Positions 1 through 8,563 of a stretch of 44,503 nt of DNA are shown here, piece by piece; position 1 is the first letter of the stretch; every line of letters begins with the position of its first letter. The position numbers and the translations under genes are program-made. The notes under the pieces are model-generated. The model made no database searches, was not told where the DNA came from, and saw only the letters and a list, made by a program, of their open reading frames with translations. Source of the DNA: Thiotrichaceae bacterium. GTDB taxonomy: Bacteria > Pseudomonadota > Gammaproteobacteria > Thiotrichales > Thiotrichaceae. The stretch is from assembly GCA_026991755.1 (NCBI GenBank), contig JALXAX010000152.1:1-44503 (forward strand). The letters are read 5' to 3'.

Positions 1-81
1 ATATAATGCTAAAAAAAGATATTTTTTCAAAAAATTACAAATTTAAGGGTATTTGAAATATATTTTTTAGTTATTCAGAGA

Positions 82-374
82 TTACTTAAGAAGGTCATTA
101 GCCGTTCGGCCGCTCCAACCTTCGTGATCAATATCAGTGAAAGTTCCGATAGGACCTGTTTGAGACTGAAGTGTGCCAATAAAGTCAAAATTAACGGTGC
201 TACTAGCATCGGAAAGGAGTTTTAACTTATGACGGTAACTTGGCTAAATCTACCACTTGTGATTGAGTCACCTAAAGGTAAAATTTTTGGTGTTTGACCT
301 ATGAAGTCAATCGCATACGAAAGAGTGGAACTTAAAAGGAGTGCAACCCCTAAAGTTAGTTGGCGTAAGAACAT
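82..374 (-). pseudogene. Broken secreted SGNH/GDSL hydrolase, N-terminal part
   Basis: Reading the minus strand from an ATG at 374 gives a signal peptide (MFLRQLTLGVALLLSSTLSYA) followed by PKILPLGDSIT, the block I motif of SGNH hydrolases with the nucleophile serine in GDS. Near 240-244 the frame breaks by one base. The other frame continues with YRHKLKLL, then NFDFIGTLQS, then DHEGWSGRTANDLLK and a stop at 82. The order matches SGNH esterases (GDSIT, YR..L..LL, hDFhGS, DHEG.SG). The block carrying the catalytic Asp-His pair is missing, so the gene is both frameshifted and 3'-truncated. No ordinary gene-length ORF covers it. The family assignment is by motif; the substrate is unknown. Confidence 0.6.
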
Positions 375-502
375 TACAATAACCCTGTATTACTGTTAAA
401 TATGATAACCCGGTGCTGATACGTCAGAAAACTCAATGGAATTTTAAAGAAGTGATCAGTTGTAACCCAAGCTTAGTCCAGATGAATGATTAGTGAACAA
501 AA

Positions 503-533
503 GATGAATGACAGCGCACATTCATCATTTTTT
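503..533 (+). terminator. Hairpin followed by T-run
   Basis: GATGAATG (503-510) and CATTCATC (519-526) form a perfect 8-bp stem with an 8-nt loop, followed by a T-run at 528-533. It lies between the divergent SGNH remnant and fbp. On the minus strand a shorter T-run also follows, so it could act in both directions. The left arm is duplicated at 481-488. Confidence 0.4.
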
Positions 534-682
534 CTGTTTTGTCTAGTTGGGTAGGCTTCATATATCTAGAAAATAGACCATCTGTCAGAGAGTTAATGCG
601 GGATACTAGTTACGTTTTGCTGTTAAGTTTAATACTTTTGAGTTGATTATATACCTCACTATTTCATAGATAAATAAGAGTA

Positions 683-711
683 TTATAATATTGTTATATT
701 CCATGTATAAT
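683..711 (+). promoter_or_regulatory. Possible fbp promoter
   Basis: TATAAT at 706-711 lies 43 bp before the fbp ATG in an AT-rich stretch. The matching -35 region around 683-688 is poor, so only the -10 box is convincing. A second TATAAT occurs at 684-689. Confidence 0.3.
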
Positions 712-754
712 CCCGCTATTTTTTAACTTTAGAATTGTTTGGATTAATTACACT

Positions 755-1777
755 ATGGAAAAAGCACAATCAGGAACAACACTGAGTTCATTTATTATTG
801 ATGAACAACGCCGCTTAGGGGACAGCGCTAGCGGTCTTTTTACAGGGCTTTTGAATGATATCGCTATTGCCTGTAAAGGTATTTCTAATCTGGTCAACAG
901 AGGTGATTTAGCGGGTGTTTTAGGTACAGCGGGTACTGAGAACGCCATGGGCGATCAACAGAAGAAGATGGATATGATCGCTAACGATTTATTCATCAAT
1001 GCACTTCAGAACAATGGGCATTGTGCTGGTATGGCATCTGAAGAGTTAGATGATGTGTTATGTCTTCCAGAAGATAAGCCTAGAGGCCCTTACTTAGTGA
1101 CTTTTGATCCATTAGATGGCTCATCTAATATGGATATCAATATGGATGTGGGTGCTATTTTCTCCGTGCTTAAAGCGCCTGAAGGTGTGAAGTGTCCAGA
1201 AGCTAAAGATTTCTCTCGTCCTGGTGTTGAGCAGGTTGCAGCGGGGTATTGTTTATATGGCCCTTCTACAATGTTGGTTTTGACTACGGGTTCTGGCGTT
1301 AACGGTTTTACGCTGTGTAGCTCAATCGGTGAGTTTATTCTGACTCACCCTAATATGTCTATTCCTGAAGATACTTCTGAGTTTGCTATTAATGCTTCGA
1401 ACCAGCGTTTTTGGGAAAAGCCTGTTCAGGATTATTTTGCAGATTGTTTACAGGGTGAAGAGGGGCCTTTAGGTAAGCGTTATAATATGCGTTGGGTGGC
1501 TGCGATGGTGGGTGAGATTCATCGTATCTTATGTCGTGGTGGTATCTTTATGTACCCAATTGATGAGCGTAATCGTGCGGCTGGTGGTAAGTTACGTTTG
1601 TTATATGAAGGTAACCCAATGGCGATGATTGTGGAGCAGGCGGGTGGAGCTGCTTATACGGGTTATGAGCGTATCCTTGAAGTACAACCTAATGGCGACC
1701 CACATCAACGTGTTCCTGTCATTATGGGTTCTAAGAACGAAGTTGAGAAGGTGATGGAGTATCACAAGAAGGCTTAG
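755..1777 (+). CDS. fbp: Fructose-1,6-bisphosphatase class I
   Basis: Hydrolyses fructose 1,6-bisphosphate to fructose 6-phosphate and phosphate, in gluconeogenesis and, in autotrophs, the Calvin cycle; cytosolic and Mg-dependent. The 340 residues match the class I length. Visible motifs are the metal-binding SEELDD (about 95-100) and DPLDGSSN (118-125), then IHRILCRGGIFMYP and GKLRLLYEGNPMA, which bind substrate. The ATG at 755 is the first plausible start; the Shine-Dalgarno is weak. It stands alone, convergent with sdhE. In a sulfur oxidiser it could serve carbon fixation, but no other Calvin gene is in the window. The usual proteobacterial symbol is fbp (cbbF if in a cbb cluster). Confidence 0.95.
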   Translation: MEKAQSGTTLSSFIIDEQRRLGDSASGLFTGLLNDIAIACKGISNLVNRGDLAGVLGTAGTENAMGDQQKKMDMIANDLFINALQNNGHCAGMASEELDDVLCLPEDKPRGPYLVTFDPLDGSSNMDINMDVGAIFSVLKAPEGVKCPEAKDFSRPGVEQVAAGYCLYGPSTMLVLTTGSGVNGFTLCSSIGEFILTHPNMSIPEDTSEFAINASNQRFWEKPVQDYFADCLQGEEGPLGKRYNMRWVAAMVGEIHRILCRGGIFMYPIDERNRAAGGKLRLLYEGNPMAMIVEQAGGAAYTGYERILEVQPNGDPHQRVPVIMGSKNEVEKVMEYHKKA

Positions 1778-1808
1778 TTTTTCTGATTACGTAGCTATCT
1801 CATAAAAT

Positions 1809-1890
1809 CTGTAGGTTGGGCTGACGTTAAGAAGCCCAACAAATGGTGTAGTACTATTGTTGGGGTTCGTTCCTCACCCGCAACCTACAG
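1809..1890. repeat. Palindromic miniature repeat after fbp
   Basis: CTGTAGGTTG (1809-1818) and CAACCTACAG (1881-1890) are perfect 10-bp terminal inverted repeats. A nested stem GTTGGGCT (1815-1822) / AGCCCAAC (1833-1840) lies inside. The unit starts 31 bp after the fbp stop codon and could form a transcript-ending or stabilising hairpin. Similar GTAGGTTGGG...CCCAACCTAC elements are common dispersed repeats in proteobacteria. Only one copy is in this window. Confidence 0.6.
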
Positions 1891-1981
1891 TTTCGTATGA
1901 ATAATATTGTGATTCCATGCTTATTTATCTACTAGTAACTGTTTCAATTTTGTCTCTGCTAGAGATGGGCGTTTATGTCCA

Positions 1982-2242
1982 TTACGTATAGTAACTAGCT
2001 AGTTTTTTTAATACCTGTATTTGTGCTAAGTCTGTTGTTTTTACATTCCCCATTAGCCTATCTAAAAGCAAAGGATCATCTTTTTTCAATAAGCTTTTAA
2101 ATGCTTCCTGTTCTTTCTCATCTGCACTTTTATATCGTTCTTCCAAGTATAGTTGTAGCACTAAATCTAGTTCTTTCACTCCTCTTCGGCAATGCCATTT
2201 AAGCTTTGATATTTCTTGTCTAGGGATTATTGGCTTTGTCAT
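1982..2242 (-). CDS. sdhE: Succinate dehydrogenase flavinylation factor SdhE
   Basis: Small (86 aa) all-helical protein that helps attach FAD covalently to SdhA. The diagnostic RRGVKELD (about 19-26) matches the conserved RGxxE motif of the SdhE/YgfY family. Length is normal. It is the last gene of the sdh cluster, about 110 bp after sdhB on the same strand, which fits its job on the SdhA product of the same operon. Start at 2242 follows from an ATG directly before TKPIIPR. Confidence 0.88.
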   Translation of the reverse strand: MTKPIIPRQEISKLKWHCRRGVKELDLVLQLYLEERYKSADEKEQEAFKSLLKKDDPLLLDRLMGNVKTTDLAQIQVLKKLASYYT

Positions 2243-2352
2243 AGTGGTCAGTTTAGAGATGAAGGAAAACTCCCTTATTATCAGTGAGTTTAGAAGTGTA
2301 GAAAAAATTCCATACCTTTATCAAAGCAGGGCTGGGTTGGTGGTATCAACGC

Positions 2353-3150
2353 TTACTTTTTCTCTACAATTAACCGCTTAATATGGCTAATAGCTTTAGC
2401 GGGATTCAAACCTTTCGGACAAGCATCCGTACAGTTCATTATAGTATGACAACGATATAACTTAAACGGATCTTCTAAATCATCTAAACGCTCATTAGTC
2501 GCATCATCACGAGAATCTACAATCCAACGATAAGCATTTAACAAGGCAGCTGGCCCTAGATATTTATCACTATTCCACCAGTAGCTAGGGCAACTGGTAG
2601 AGCAACAAGCGCAGAGAATACATTCATATAACCCATCTAGTTTTTCTCTATCTTCTTTTGATTGTAATTGCTCTTTGCCAGCAGGTAGGGCTTCTTTAGT
2701 TTGTATCCAAGGCTGAACAGATGCATGTTGCGCATAAAAGTTACTAAGGTCTGTCACCAAATCTTTCACAACAGCTTGATGGGGTAGGGGGTAGATATTG
2801 ACATCACCTTCTACTTCAGCAATAGGTTTGATGCAGGCTAGTGTATTTCGTCCATCAATGTTCATGGCGCAAGAGCCACAAATGCCTTCACGACAAGAGC
2901 GTCGTAGCGCTAGTGTCGAGTCCATCTCATCTTTGATTTTAAGTAAGGCATCTAACACCATTGAACCGCAATTATTCAAATCGATTTCGTAGGTGTCGGT
3001 ACGTGGGTTGTTGGTTGTTTCGGGGTCGAAGCGGTAGATGATGAACTTTTTTATCTGTGGTGTTGCCGTTTTATTATCCGTTGAGGTGGCGGCTGGAAAG
3101 ACCTTTCCTTTTTTGATAATGGAGTTAGCAGGTAGTTTAAAATCAGCCAT
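2353..3150 (-). CDS. sdhB: Succinate dehydrogenase iron-sulfur subunit
   Basis: Electron-transfer subunit of complex II, passing electrons from SdhA-bound FAD to quinone through three clusters. The N-terminal ferredoxin domain has the [2Fe-2S] cysteines in [12 protein letters not shown] plus a later Cys (C86, C91, C94, C106). The C-terminal domain has [12 protein letters not shown] and [14 protein letters not shown] for the [4Fe-4S] and [3Fe-4S] clusters. At 265 aa it is about 30 residues longer than the E. coli protein because of an N-terminal extension before [12 protein letters not shown] strong Shine-Dalgarno (AGGAG) precedes the ATG at 3150, so I keep this start. It is 9 bp downstream of sdhA. 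Confidence 0.96.
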   Translation of the reverse strand: MADFKLPANSIIKKGKVFPAATSTDNKTATPQIKKFIIYRFDPETTNNPRTDTYEIDLNNCGSMVLDALLKIKDEMDSTLALRRSCREGICGSCAMNIDGRNTLACIKPIAEVEGDVNIYPLPHQAVVKDLVTDLSNFYAQHASVQPWIQTKEALPAGKEQLQSKEDREKLDGLYECILCACCSTSCPSYWWNSDKYLGPAALLNAYRWIVDSRDDATNERLDDLEDPFKLYRCHTIMNCTDACPKGLNPAKAISHIKRLIVEKK

Positions 3151-3159
3151 GGTGCTCTC

Positions 3160-4989
3160 CTAGTAAACCCGTTTCTTGGGTGGGATGACTTCGCATTCAT
3201 CCGTTAGGGTGTACATATGTACGGGGCGATAGTCGATGTGAATATTCCCTTTTCTTCGGGGTAATGGGTTTGCTTGACTGGATTCTGGATGGCTATCAAG
3301 CCAAGCGAGGGTATGTTTCATCCAGTTTTCATCATCTCTGTCAGGGTAATCTTCTCTGGCATGACCTCCACGACTTTCTTTTCTATTGAGTGCTCCCGCT
3401 ATGATCACTTGGGCTTGTGCTAACAGGTTTTCTAACTCGAACGTTTCTAACAGGTCAGTATTCCATTGCATGCCTCTATCTTGTAGCCCCACGTCTTCAA
3501 AGCTTTCGAAAATTTGTTGCATCTTTTCTACGCCTTCTTGCATGTTCTCACCGGTTCGGAAAACGGCAGCATACTGTTGCATGGTGCGTTGCATTTTATT
3601 TCGAATGCTTGCTGTTGAATGCTCTCCTGAGGCATAGCGAGTGGTATCAAAGCGCTTTAGTAAACCGTCAAAAATAGAGGTATCTAAGGGTTTGTGCGCT
3701 GTACCTGGCGTGATCAATTCTGTGGCACGTATCGCGGCTGCACGTCCAAATACAATGATGTCTAATAGTGAGTTTGATCCTAGTCTATTGGCACCATGCA
3801 CCGATACACAGGCGCATTCTCCTATTGCCATTAAACCTTCAATGGTGGTATCAGGATCATTGTTTTTTAGCGTTACGACTTCGCCTTTGTAGTTGGTGGG
3901 TATGCCGCCCATGTTGTAATGTACCGTGGGCAAAACGGGAATAGGGGCTTTGGTGACATCGACTCCAGCAAATATTCTGGCGCTTTCTGCGATACCAGGA
4001 AGACGCTCCTGAATGACCTCTGGGCCGAGGTGCATTAAGTTTAAATAGAGATGATCCTTCTCAGCACCTACTCCTCGTCCTTCATTAATCTCGATAGTCA
4101 TGGCTCTTGAGACTACATCTCGTGATGCCAAGTCTTTAGCATTTGGTGCATAGCGTTCCATAAAGCGTTCACCTTCTGAGTTAGTCAGATACCCGCCTTC
4201 GCCACGAACTCCTTCTGTAATGAGTACTCCCGCTCCATAAACACCTGTGGGGTGAAATTGCACGAACTCCATATCTTGTAGGGGTAATCCTGCTCGAAGC
4301 ACCATGGCGCTACCATCGCCCGTGCAGGTATGCGCAGAAGTTGCCGAAAAGAAAACACGACCACTACCGCCCGTGGCTAATACAACTTGGTGAGCACGAA
4401 AACAATGTAGTTCACCTTTATTGAGATCCCACGCCATAACTCCCCTGCATACACCCTCATCCATGATTAAGTCTGTGGCGAAATATTCAATGTAAAACTC
4501 AGCTTTGTGTTTTAGCGACTGTTGATAGAGGGTATGCAAAATGGCATGACCCGTACGATCTGCGGCAGCACAGGTACGTTGAGCAACACCTTCGCCGAAA
4601 TGGGTGGTCATACCACCAAAAGGTCGTTGATAAATTTTTCCATCATCAGTACGAGAGAAAGGTACCCCTAAATGCTCAAGTTCGATAACAGCAGGTGCAG
4701 CTTCACGACACATGTATTCAATCGCATCTTGATCACCTAACCAATCTGAGCCTTTGACGGTGTCGTACATATGCCACTGCCAGCTGTCTTCTCCCATATT
4801 GCCTAATGCAGCAGACATCCCTCCTTGTGCAGCAACGGTATGACTGCGGGTTGGGAAGACTTTGGTAATACAAGCAGTGCGGAGTCCTTCGGAAGCCATC
4901 CCCAGTGTTGCTCGTAAGCCAGCACCGCCAGCACCCACGATAACCACGTCATATTCGTGATGGATTACCTTGTAGTCATCTATTGGCAT
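3160..4989 (-). CDS. sdhA: Succinate dehydrogenase flavoprotein subunit
   Basis: Catalytic subunit oxidising succinate to fumarate. Residues 14-24 hold the FAD-binding [21 protein letters not shown] has the histidine (about H50) that carries covalent FAD. Further family blocks are [15 protein letters not shown] and [13 protein letters not shown]. The C-terminal end [11 protein letters not shown] is typical. At 609 aa it is slightly longer than E. coli SdhA. Order on the minus strand is sdhC-sdhD-sdhA-sdhB-sdhE with short gaps, so one operon. SdhE downstream is the factor that flavinylates this subunit. Confidence 0.97.
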   Translation of the reverse strand: MPIDDYKVIHHEYDVVIVGAGGAGLRATLGMASEGLRTACITKVFPTRSHTVAAQGGMSAALGNMGEDSWQWHMYDTVKGSDWLGDQDAIEYMCREAAPAVIELEHLGVPFSRTDDGKIYQRPFGGMTTHFGEGVAQRTCAAADRTGHAILHTLYQQSLKHKAEFYIEYFATDLIMDEGVCRGVMAWDLNKGELHCFRAHQVVLATGGSGRVFFSATSAHTCTGDGSAMVLRAGLPLQDMEFVQFHPTGVYGAGVLITEGVRGEGGYLTNSEGERFMERYAPNAKDLASRDVVSRAMTIEINEGRGVGAEKDHLYLNLMHLGPEVIQERLPGIAESARIFAGVDVTKAPIPVLPTVHYNMGGIPTNYKGEVVTLKNNDPDTTIEGLMAIGECACVSVHGANRLGSNSLLDIIVFGRAAAIRATELITPGTAHKPLDTSIFDGLLKRFDTTRYASGEHSTASIRNKMQRTMQQYAAVFRTGENMQEGVEKMQQIFESFEDVGLQDRGMQWNTDLLETFELENLLAQAQVIIAGALNRKESRGGHAREDYPDRDDENWMKHTLAWLDSHPESSQANPLPRRKGNIHIDYRPVHMYTLTDECEVIPPKKRVY

Positions 4990-5008
4990 GTAGTGTCTCC
5001 TATCTAGG

Positions 5009-5398
5009 CTAAGCGAGGTTTATGTGTGGAAGCAAGGCAATGGTTATAATGGAATAAATACCTAGTATTATCATTAGGTAACTAATGATATTGATAGCAA
5101 GTATGCTAATTCTCTGGGTCGAGGGTGTCGATATATAGTCTTCAATAATGGTTTGCATGCCTAATTGTGCATGTTTGAATCCAATGATAATAATCAATGC
5201 CATCATGATGCTATTAAATGGGCTTTGTAACCAGTTGATGATCCTCTGATAAGAGACATCAGGTAGCATGGCAATACTGATGCAAAACCAAAGGGTTAAG
5301 GGGATCAGTAGTAATGCAGATACTCTTTGCAGCAAATAGTGAGAAGAAGGGTTATGTTTTTTCACTGTCTTGATGGTAGTTGAATAAGCAATTTTCAT
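5009..5398 (-). CDS. sdhD: Succinate dehydrogenase membrane anchor SdhD
   Basis: Small inner-membrane anchor of complex II (129 aa) with three predicted transmembrane helices (about 27-48, 60-76, 98-122). The block [15 protein letters not shown] contains a histidine as in the HxxxGMQxIIxDY signature of SdhD. Together with SdhC it forms the quinone site. It is 32 bp after sdhC and 19 bp before sdhA. Confidence 0.9.
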   Translation of the reverse strand: MKIAYSTTIKTVKKHNPSSHYLLQRVSALLLIPLTLWFCISIAMLPDVSYQRIINWLQSPFNSIMMALIIIIGFKHAQLGMQTIIEDYISTPSTQRISILAINIISYLMIILGIYSIITIALLPHINLA

Positions 5399-5430
5399 AA
5401 TGTATCCACACTTAGGAGCATATATTAGTT

Positions 5431-5820
5431 TTAATCAATGAGTTGTGGTAAAAGCCATGTGAATAAAGTGAGCAAACTACTAGAAATGATCACTATCCTA
5501 TTAGAGCGTTTTGTATCTTCAAGAGAAAAGCCTTTACCGATATCCCAAAACAAATGACGTATACCATTACTCAAATGATAGTAGAGTGAGAAAGTAAAAC
5601 CTATGAAAATGAATTTGGCTAGCCAACTGGATAAAAATAGCTGTATAGAAGGCCAATACTCTGTTTGATTAGCTAGAATAATTAGCATGAGAGTGATTAG
5701 TATTAAACCCATAAATAAAACAGCACCAGTCATTCTATGAAAGATAGAGAGCTTTGCAGCAAGGGGTAAGTCGTATATTTGCAAGTGTGGTGACATGGGG
5801 CGTTTATCATTCCAAGACAT
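5431..5820 (-). CDS. sdhC: Succinate dehydrogenase cytochrome b556 subunit
   Basis: First gene of the sdh operon. The N-terminal block MSPHLQIY followed by SIFHRMTGA is the SdhC signature, and YYHLSNGIRHLFWDIGKGF carries the haem-ligand histidine. Three transmembrane helices are visible in 129 aa. A good Shine-Dalgarno (AGGAG) lies before the ATG at 5820. It anchors SdhAB to the inner membrane and helps bind quinone and haem b with SdhD. Confidence 0.92.
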   Translation of the reverse strand: MSWNDKRPMSPHLQIYDLPLAAKLSIFHRMTGAVLFMGLILITLMLIILANQTEYWPSIQLFLSSWLAKFIFIGFTFSLYYHLSNGIRHLFWDIGKGFSLEDTKRSNRIVIISSSLLTLFTWLLPQLID

Positions 5821-5874
5821 TATAGGCTCCTGATCGTTTTACATTTCATTTGTTTTCAATAGGCGCTCATTTAA

Positions 5875-6072
5875 TTAATGACTCACCATATATTCATTAG
5901 ATTGCACTTCTCGTAGTCTGCTGCTGGTCTGTTTAAATTCGAACTCCAGCTTACTTGAAGTATAGAACTCTTCTGGCTCTGCTGTGGCAGTAATGACTAT
6001 TTTTATGTGTGAATCGTAAAATTCATCGAAGGGGTTTTCTGAATAAGTTGTTGATTTGCATTTAGTAAATTC
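5875..6072 (-). pseudogene. Open reading fragment upstream of sdhC, unknown
   Basis: A 66-codon open stretch on the minus strand ends with ...SNEYMVSH at 5875 and opens after a stop at 6073, with no start codon near its head. Its composition (acidic/basic alternation, ITATAEPEEFYTSSKLEFEF) looks like real protein rather than noise, so it may be the C-terminal remnant of a gene whose front was lost. I do not recognise the family. It ends 55 bp before sdhC on the same strand. Confidence 0.25.
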
Positions 6073-6383
6073 TTATGGTTTATCGTAGCTTGTCGTTCAG
6101 TGCCTTCGAACCGCAAGCCCCTCATGAGGGCGTTCTGGCTGTAGGAAAACCCCAGACCGTTTTTTAAGAACTAAATTTGTTTATTTTTACACTGAAAATA
6201 ACGACTCTACGTGAATATTTGGTCTATTTTCATCTACTAAACTGTTTTAAAGAAAGCTCAGAGCCTCTCTTTTTTGTTGATTGAGTTTTTCTACAGCCTC
6301 GTTGGTATGGCTCTCCCTGTCAATAAAAAGCAAGGAATGTCCTGCCTATTTTTTTAAGCCTTTTGCTTTTGTGTAAAAAAGAG

Positions 6384-6608
6384 TGAGTTAATGCATCAAG
6401 ATGAAGCGATGTACTTTCGTCGGTTGGCATGCTGGTATCCGTAGGTTACTCACTGTTAAATGAGCAGAGCTGACCCTACCTTACCTGTTCCGCCGTGGCA
6501 CCTATCCTCAGTCTAGACTCGTGGGTCAAGGCAATCGTGATCGCCTTGCCATCCTAACGCCGTCGGGGGTTATGCCATTTCCGCTGCTTGATCCAGTGCA
6601 TTAACTCA
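6384..6608. other. Inverted-repeat-bounded noncoding segment beside IS110 remnant
   Basis: TGAGTTAATGCA (6384-6395) and TGCATTAACTCA (6597-6608) are perfect 12-bp inverted repeats bounding 225 bp without ORFs, more GC-rich than the flanks. Inside is a hairpin with arms CAAGGC/GCCTTG (6527-6548) and a 10-bp palindrome AGTCTAGACT (6510-6519). It lies just 3' of the IS110-family transposase remnant. In the IS1111 subgroup of IS110 the long noncoding end encodes the structured bridge RNA, so this may be its remains. That role is inference. The rest of 6073-6383 shows no gene; CCCCTCATGAGGG near 6117-6129 is a short palindrome. Confidence 0.35.
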
Positions 6609-6651
6609 TATAAGTAACTCATGCTATGCAGGCACCCGTGACAGTCTTAAT

Positions 6652-7449
6652 TTAGGGTCTACAGGAGGTTAACACCACTTCTTTGCTGATAGCCCAGATA
6701 TAGGCAATCATTTCGCGGGCTATTGCCGCGACCACTAAATTGCGGTGCTTTCCTCGCTGCATGAGACGTTGATAACGTCGGCATAAGCGCTGTTGTGCTT
6801 TCCAAGTAATATCAACGATGTCTTTTGGCAAACCTTCTTGCCGTTTTTGTAGTTCTTCAGAAATATTGGCGCTGTAACGGTAACTGTGTGCGCTTTCAAT
6901 TAATAAACGTCTTGCTCTTGAATTACCACATTTGGTGATAGCCCCAAGATGGCGTTTTCCTCCACTGGAATGTTCACTGGGGACAAGCCCTAAGTAACTC
7001 ATTAGCTTACGTGGATGATCAAAACGAGTTAAATCGCCTAGCTCGGCTATGACGCCTGCGGCGACAAGTAGCCTAACACCACGCATCGCCTGTAAAGCTT
7101 TGACGACAGGATAATAACGCCACTGATGAACTTGGTGTTGTAATTCATTAACCAGTCGTTCCAGCCTTGCTATACGTTCATTGACGGTTTGTAGGTATTC
7201 TTGCAAAAATATCTGTTGCGCAGGATGAGGTAACACCAATTCGCTTAACCAACGTAAATGCTTTTTTGACCAGTTGGCGGTGCCTTTATAGTTGATGTTA
7301 TTACGAAGCAACAGGGCTTTGAGTTGAAAACGTGCATCATTTAAGTCTTTCATTGCGGTTTCTCGAGCACGGGATAGATCATGAACCGATTCATCTTCGG
7401 GTTCTTGGACATAAATGGGGGTTAAGTCTTCAGTTTTAAGTAACTTTCT
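6652..7449 (-). pseudogene. IS110-family transposase, N-terminally truncated
   Basis: The open frame runs from a stop at 7450-7452 down to 6652. It begins with KLLKTEDLTPIYVQEPEDE, which aligns with the region after the DEDD catalytic domain of IS110 recombinases (the LLRSGELTPVYVP.VEDE segment), although the first ATG is only at 7353. The rest is the PF02371 (Transposase_20) domain: LQAMRGVRLLVAAGVIAELGDL, then MSYLGLVPSEHSSGGKRHLGAITKCGNSRARRLLIESA. The N-terminal RuvC-like DEDD domain (roughly 115 residues) is missing, so the protein cannot be an active recombinase. It is the relic of an insertion in the accessory zone upstream of sdh. Confidence 0.85.
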
Positions 7450-7590
7450 CTACCTCAACAGTGATCGTTAATAATAATGGTTAACAGCATAGTATGAAGA
7501 TGCCATAGAGCTTACCTTAAGTCGTTGCAGTTTTGTTCTAGAGAGTCTCTCAATAGATTGTTCAGTGTAGTGGCTAATTGGAATGACTAT

Positions 7591-7710
7591 TAATAGTTGC
7601 AAAAGTATGTTCAGTAAAAACCGCGCCCTTCGACTCCGCTCAGGGTGCTACTCTGTAGCCTGAGCGGAGTCGAAGGCGATGCTTGTATGTAAAAACTTTT
7701 GCAACAATTA
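7591..7710. repeat. Nested palindromic MITE-like element
   Basis: Outer inverted repeats at 7591-7606 and 7695-7710 match in 15 of 16 bases (core TTGCAAAAGT/ACTTTTGCAA). Inside is a perfect 18-bp inverted repeat, CCTTCGACTCCGCTCAGG at 7627-7644 and its complement at 7659-7676. The CTTCGACTCCGCTCAGG motif is a widespread repeat in bacterial genomes. The element covers the 3' end of the DUF5335-like gene, which stops inside it. Confidence 0.65.
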
Positions 7711-8083
7711 ATATATCCTTATCCCTATTTTTTATTGAGTCAAAAATAGAATCTGGAGCCCAATGCTCAGGTCGATTTAAAAGACAAAAATGTTTCGTCT
7801 CAGCTGTATCTGTGATTTCCATATTTTCCAGTCCACTACTTGTTTCTAGCACATAAACTTGTTTTGGTTGTTTGACCATGTGTCCTAAAGCATGTGTATG
7901 TACGTTAACAACATCATCCTTCTCGTCATAACTAATGCCGTTAAAAGGGGAGTCTTCAACTTCTACCTGATCCCCAACTGCCATACTAATTACCTTAATA
8001 GTGACTAGTTGTGAGTCAGTTACATTGCTTAAATGATCAAAATACTCAGTCCATCTGTCCTTTTCTATTTTGAGTGTGTTCAT
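7640..8083 (-). CDS. DUF5335-like protein with repeat-derived C-terminus
   Basis: A 147-aa protein without signal or membrane segments. The first ~105 residues (IEKDRWTEYFDHLSN..LVTIKVI, then GISYDEKDDVVNV and LGHMVKQPKQVYVLE) match my memory of the DUF5335 pattern, a soluble domain of unknown function. Residues 125-147 (LIVAKVFTYKHRLRLRSGYRVAP) are encoded by the palindromic element at 7591-7710, so the native tail was probably replaced. Start at 8083 has an excellent Shine-Dalgarno (AAGGAGAAGG), part of which lies at the edge of repeat A1. Function unknown; it may no longer be functional. Confidence 0.55.
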   Translation of the reverse strand: MNTLKIEKDRWTEYFDHLSNVTDSQLVTIKVISMAVGDQVEVEDSPFNGISYDEKDDVVNVHTHALGHMVKQPKQVYVLETSSGLENMEITDTAETKHFCLLNRPEHWAPDSIFDSIKNRDKDILIVAKVFTYKHRLRLRSGYRVAP

Positions 8084-8093
8084 TACCTTCTCC

Positions 8094-8260
8094 TTAAGGA
8101 AGCTCTGAACAACTCATGATTCGTTTTTCTGAGGCTAGAATCTGCCAGCTTTTCGCTATAAAAGCGACCAATAGCTACGGCTATTGCTAACTTTTTTATC
8201 AAAAATCTGACAAATTCTATCTCACAGAAATTCCGATCAGAGTTAATCAGAGTTTCCTTA
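8094..8260. repeat. Palindromic repeat family A, copy 1
   Basis: 167-bp element bounded by TTAAGGAAGCTCTGA and TCAGAGTTTCCTTA. It is an imperfect palindrome over its whole length, with apex AATAGC-TACG-GCTATT. Three further full copies lie at 27311, 29734 and 44323. This copy borders the ribosome-binding site of the DUF5335-like gene. Confidence 0.9.
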
Positions 8261-8282
8261 TGATTGTTTTATCAATATAAGA

Positions 8283-8494
8283 GAGACCTTTGCACGAAAG
8301 ATATGACGGATATAGCAAGCTTAATAATTGAGTTGACCGTTTTGATAAAACGGCAAGCTCACTAAAAAATGGTTTGAATTCCCTCTATTTCTGCTAAAAA
8401 TTCGGCCAATAGCTCGGCTATTACCCTCTTTTTTAGCAAAAATTGAGAAAATTACGCTCATTTTTCACTCGCCATCCTTTCATGCAAAGGTCTC
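8283..8494. repeat. Palindromic repeat family B, full copy
   Basis: 212 bp bounded by GAGACCTTTGCACGAAAG and CTTTCATGCAAAGGTCTC as terminal inverted repeats. The two halves pair imperfectly. The centre CCAATAGCTCGGCTATT closely resembles the centre of family A. A truncated copy lies at 38030 inside a dehydrogenase pseudogene. 8495-8560 between this repeat and the next pseudogene shows nothing recognisable. Confidence 0.8.
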
Positions 8495-8563
8495 ACACTA
8501 TAAAAAAACAACTGATGGCTACAAGGAAAGGAATTTACGTTGTTATAGTTTTTACCCGCATCT

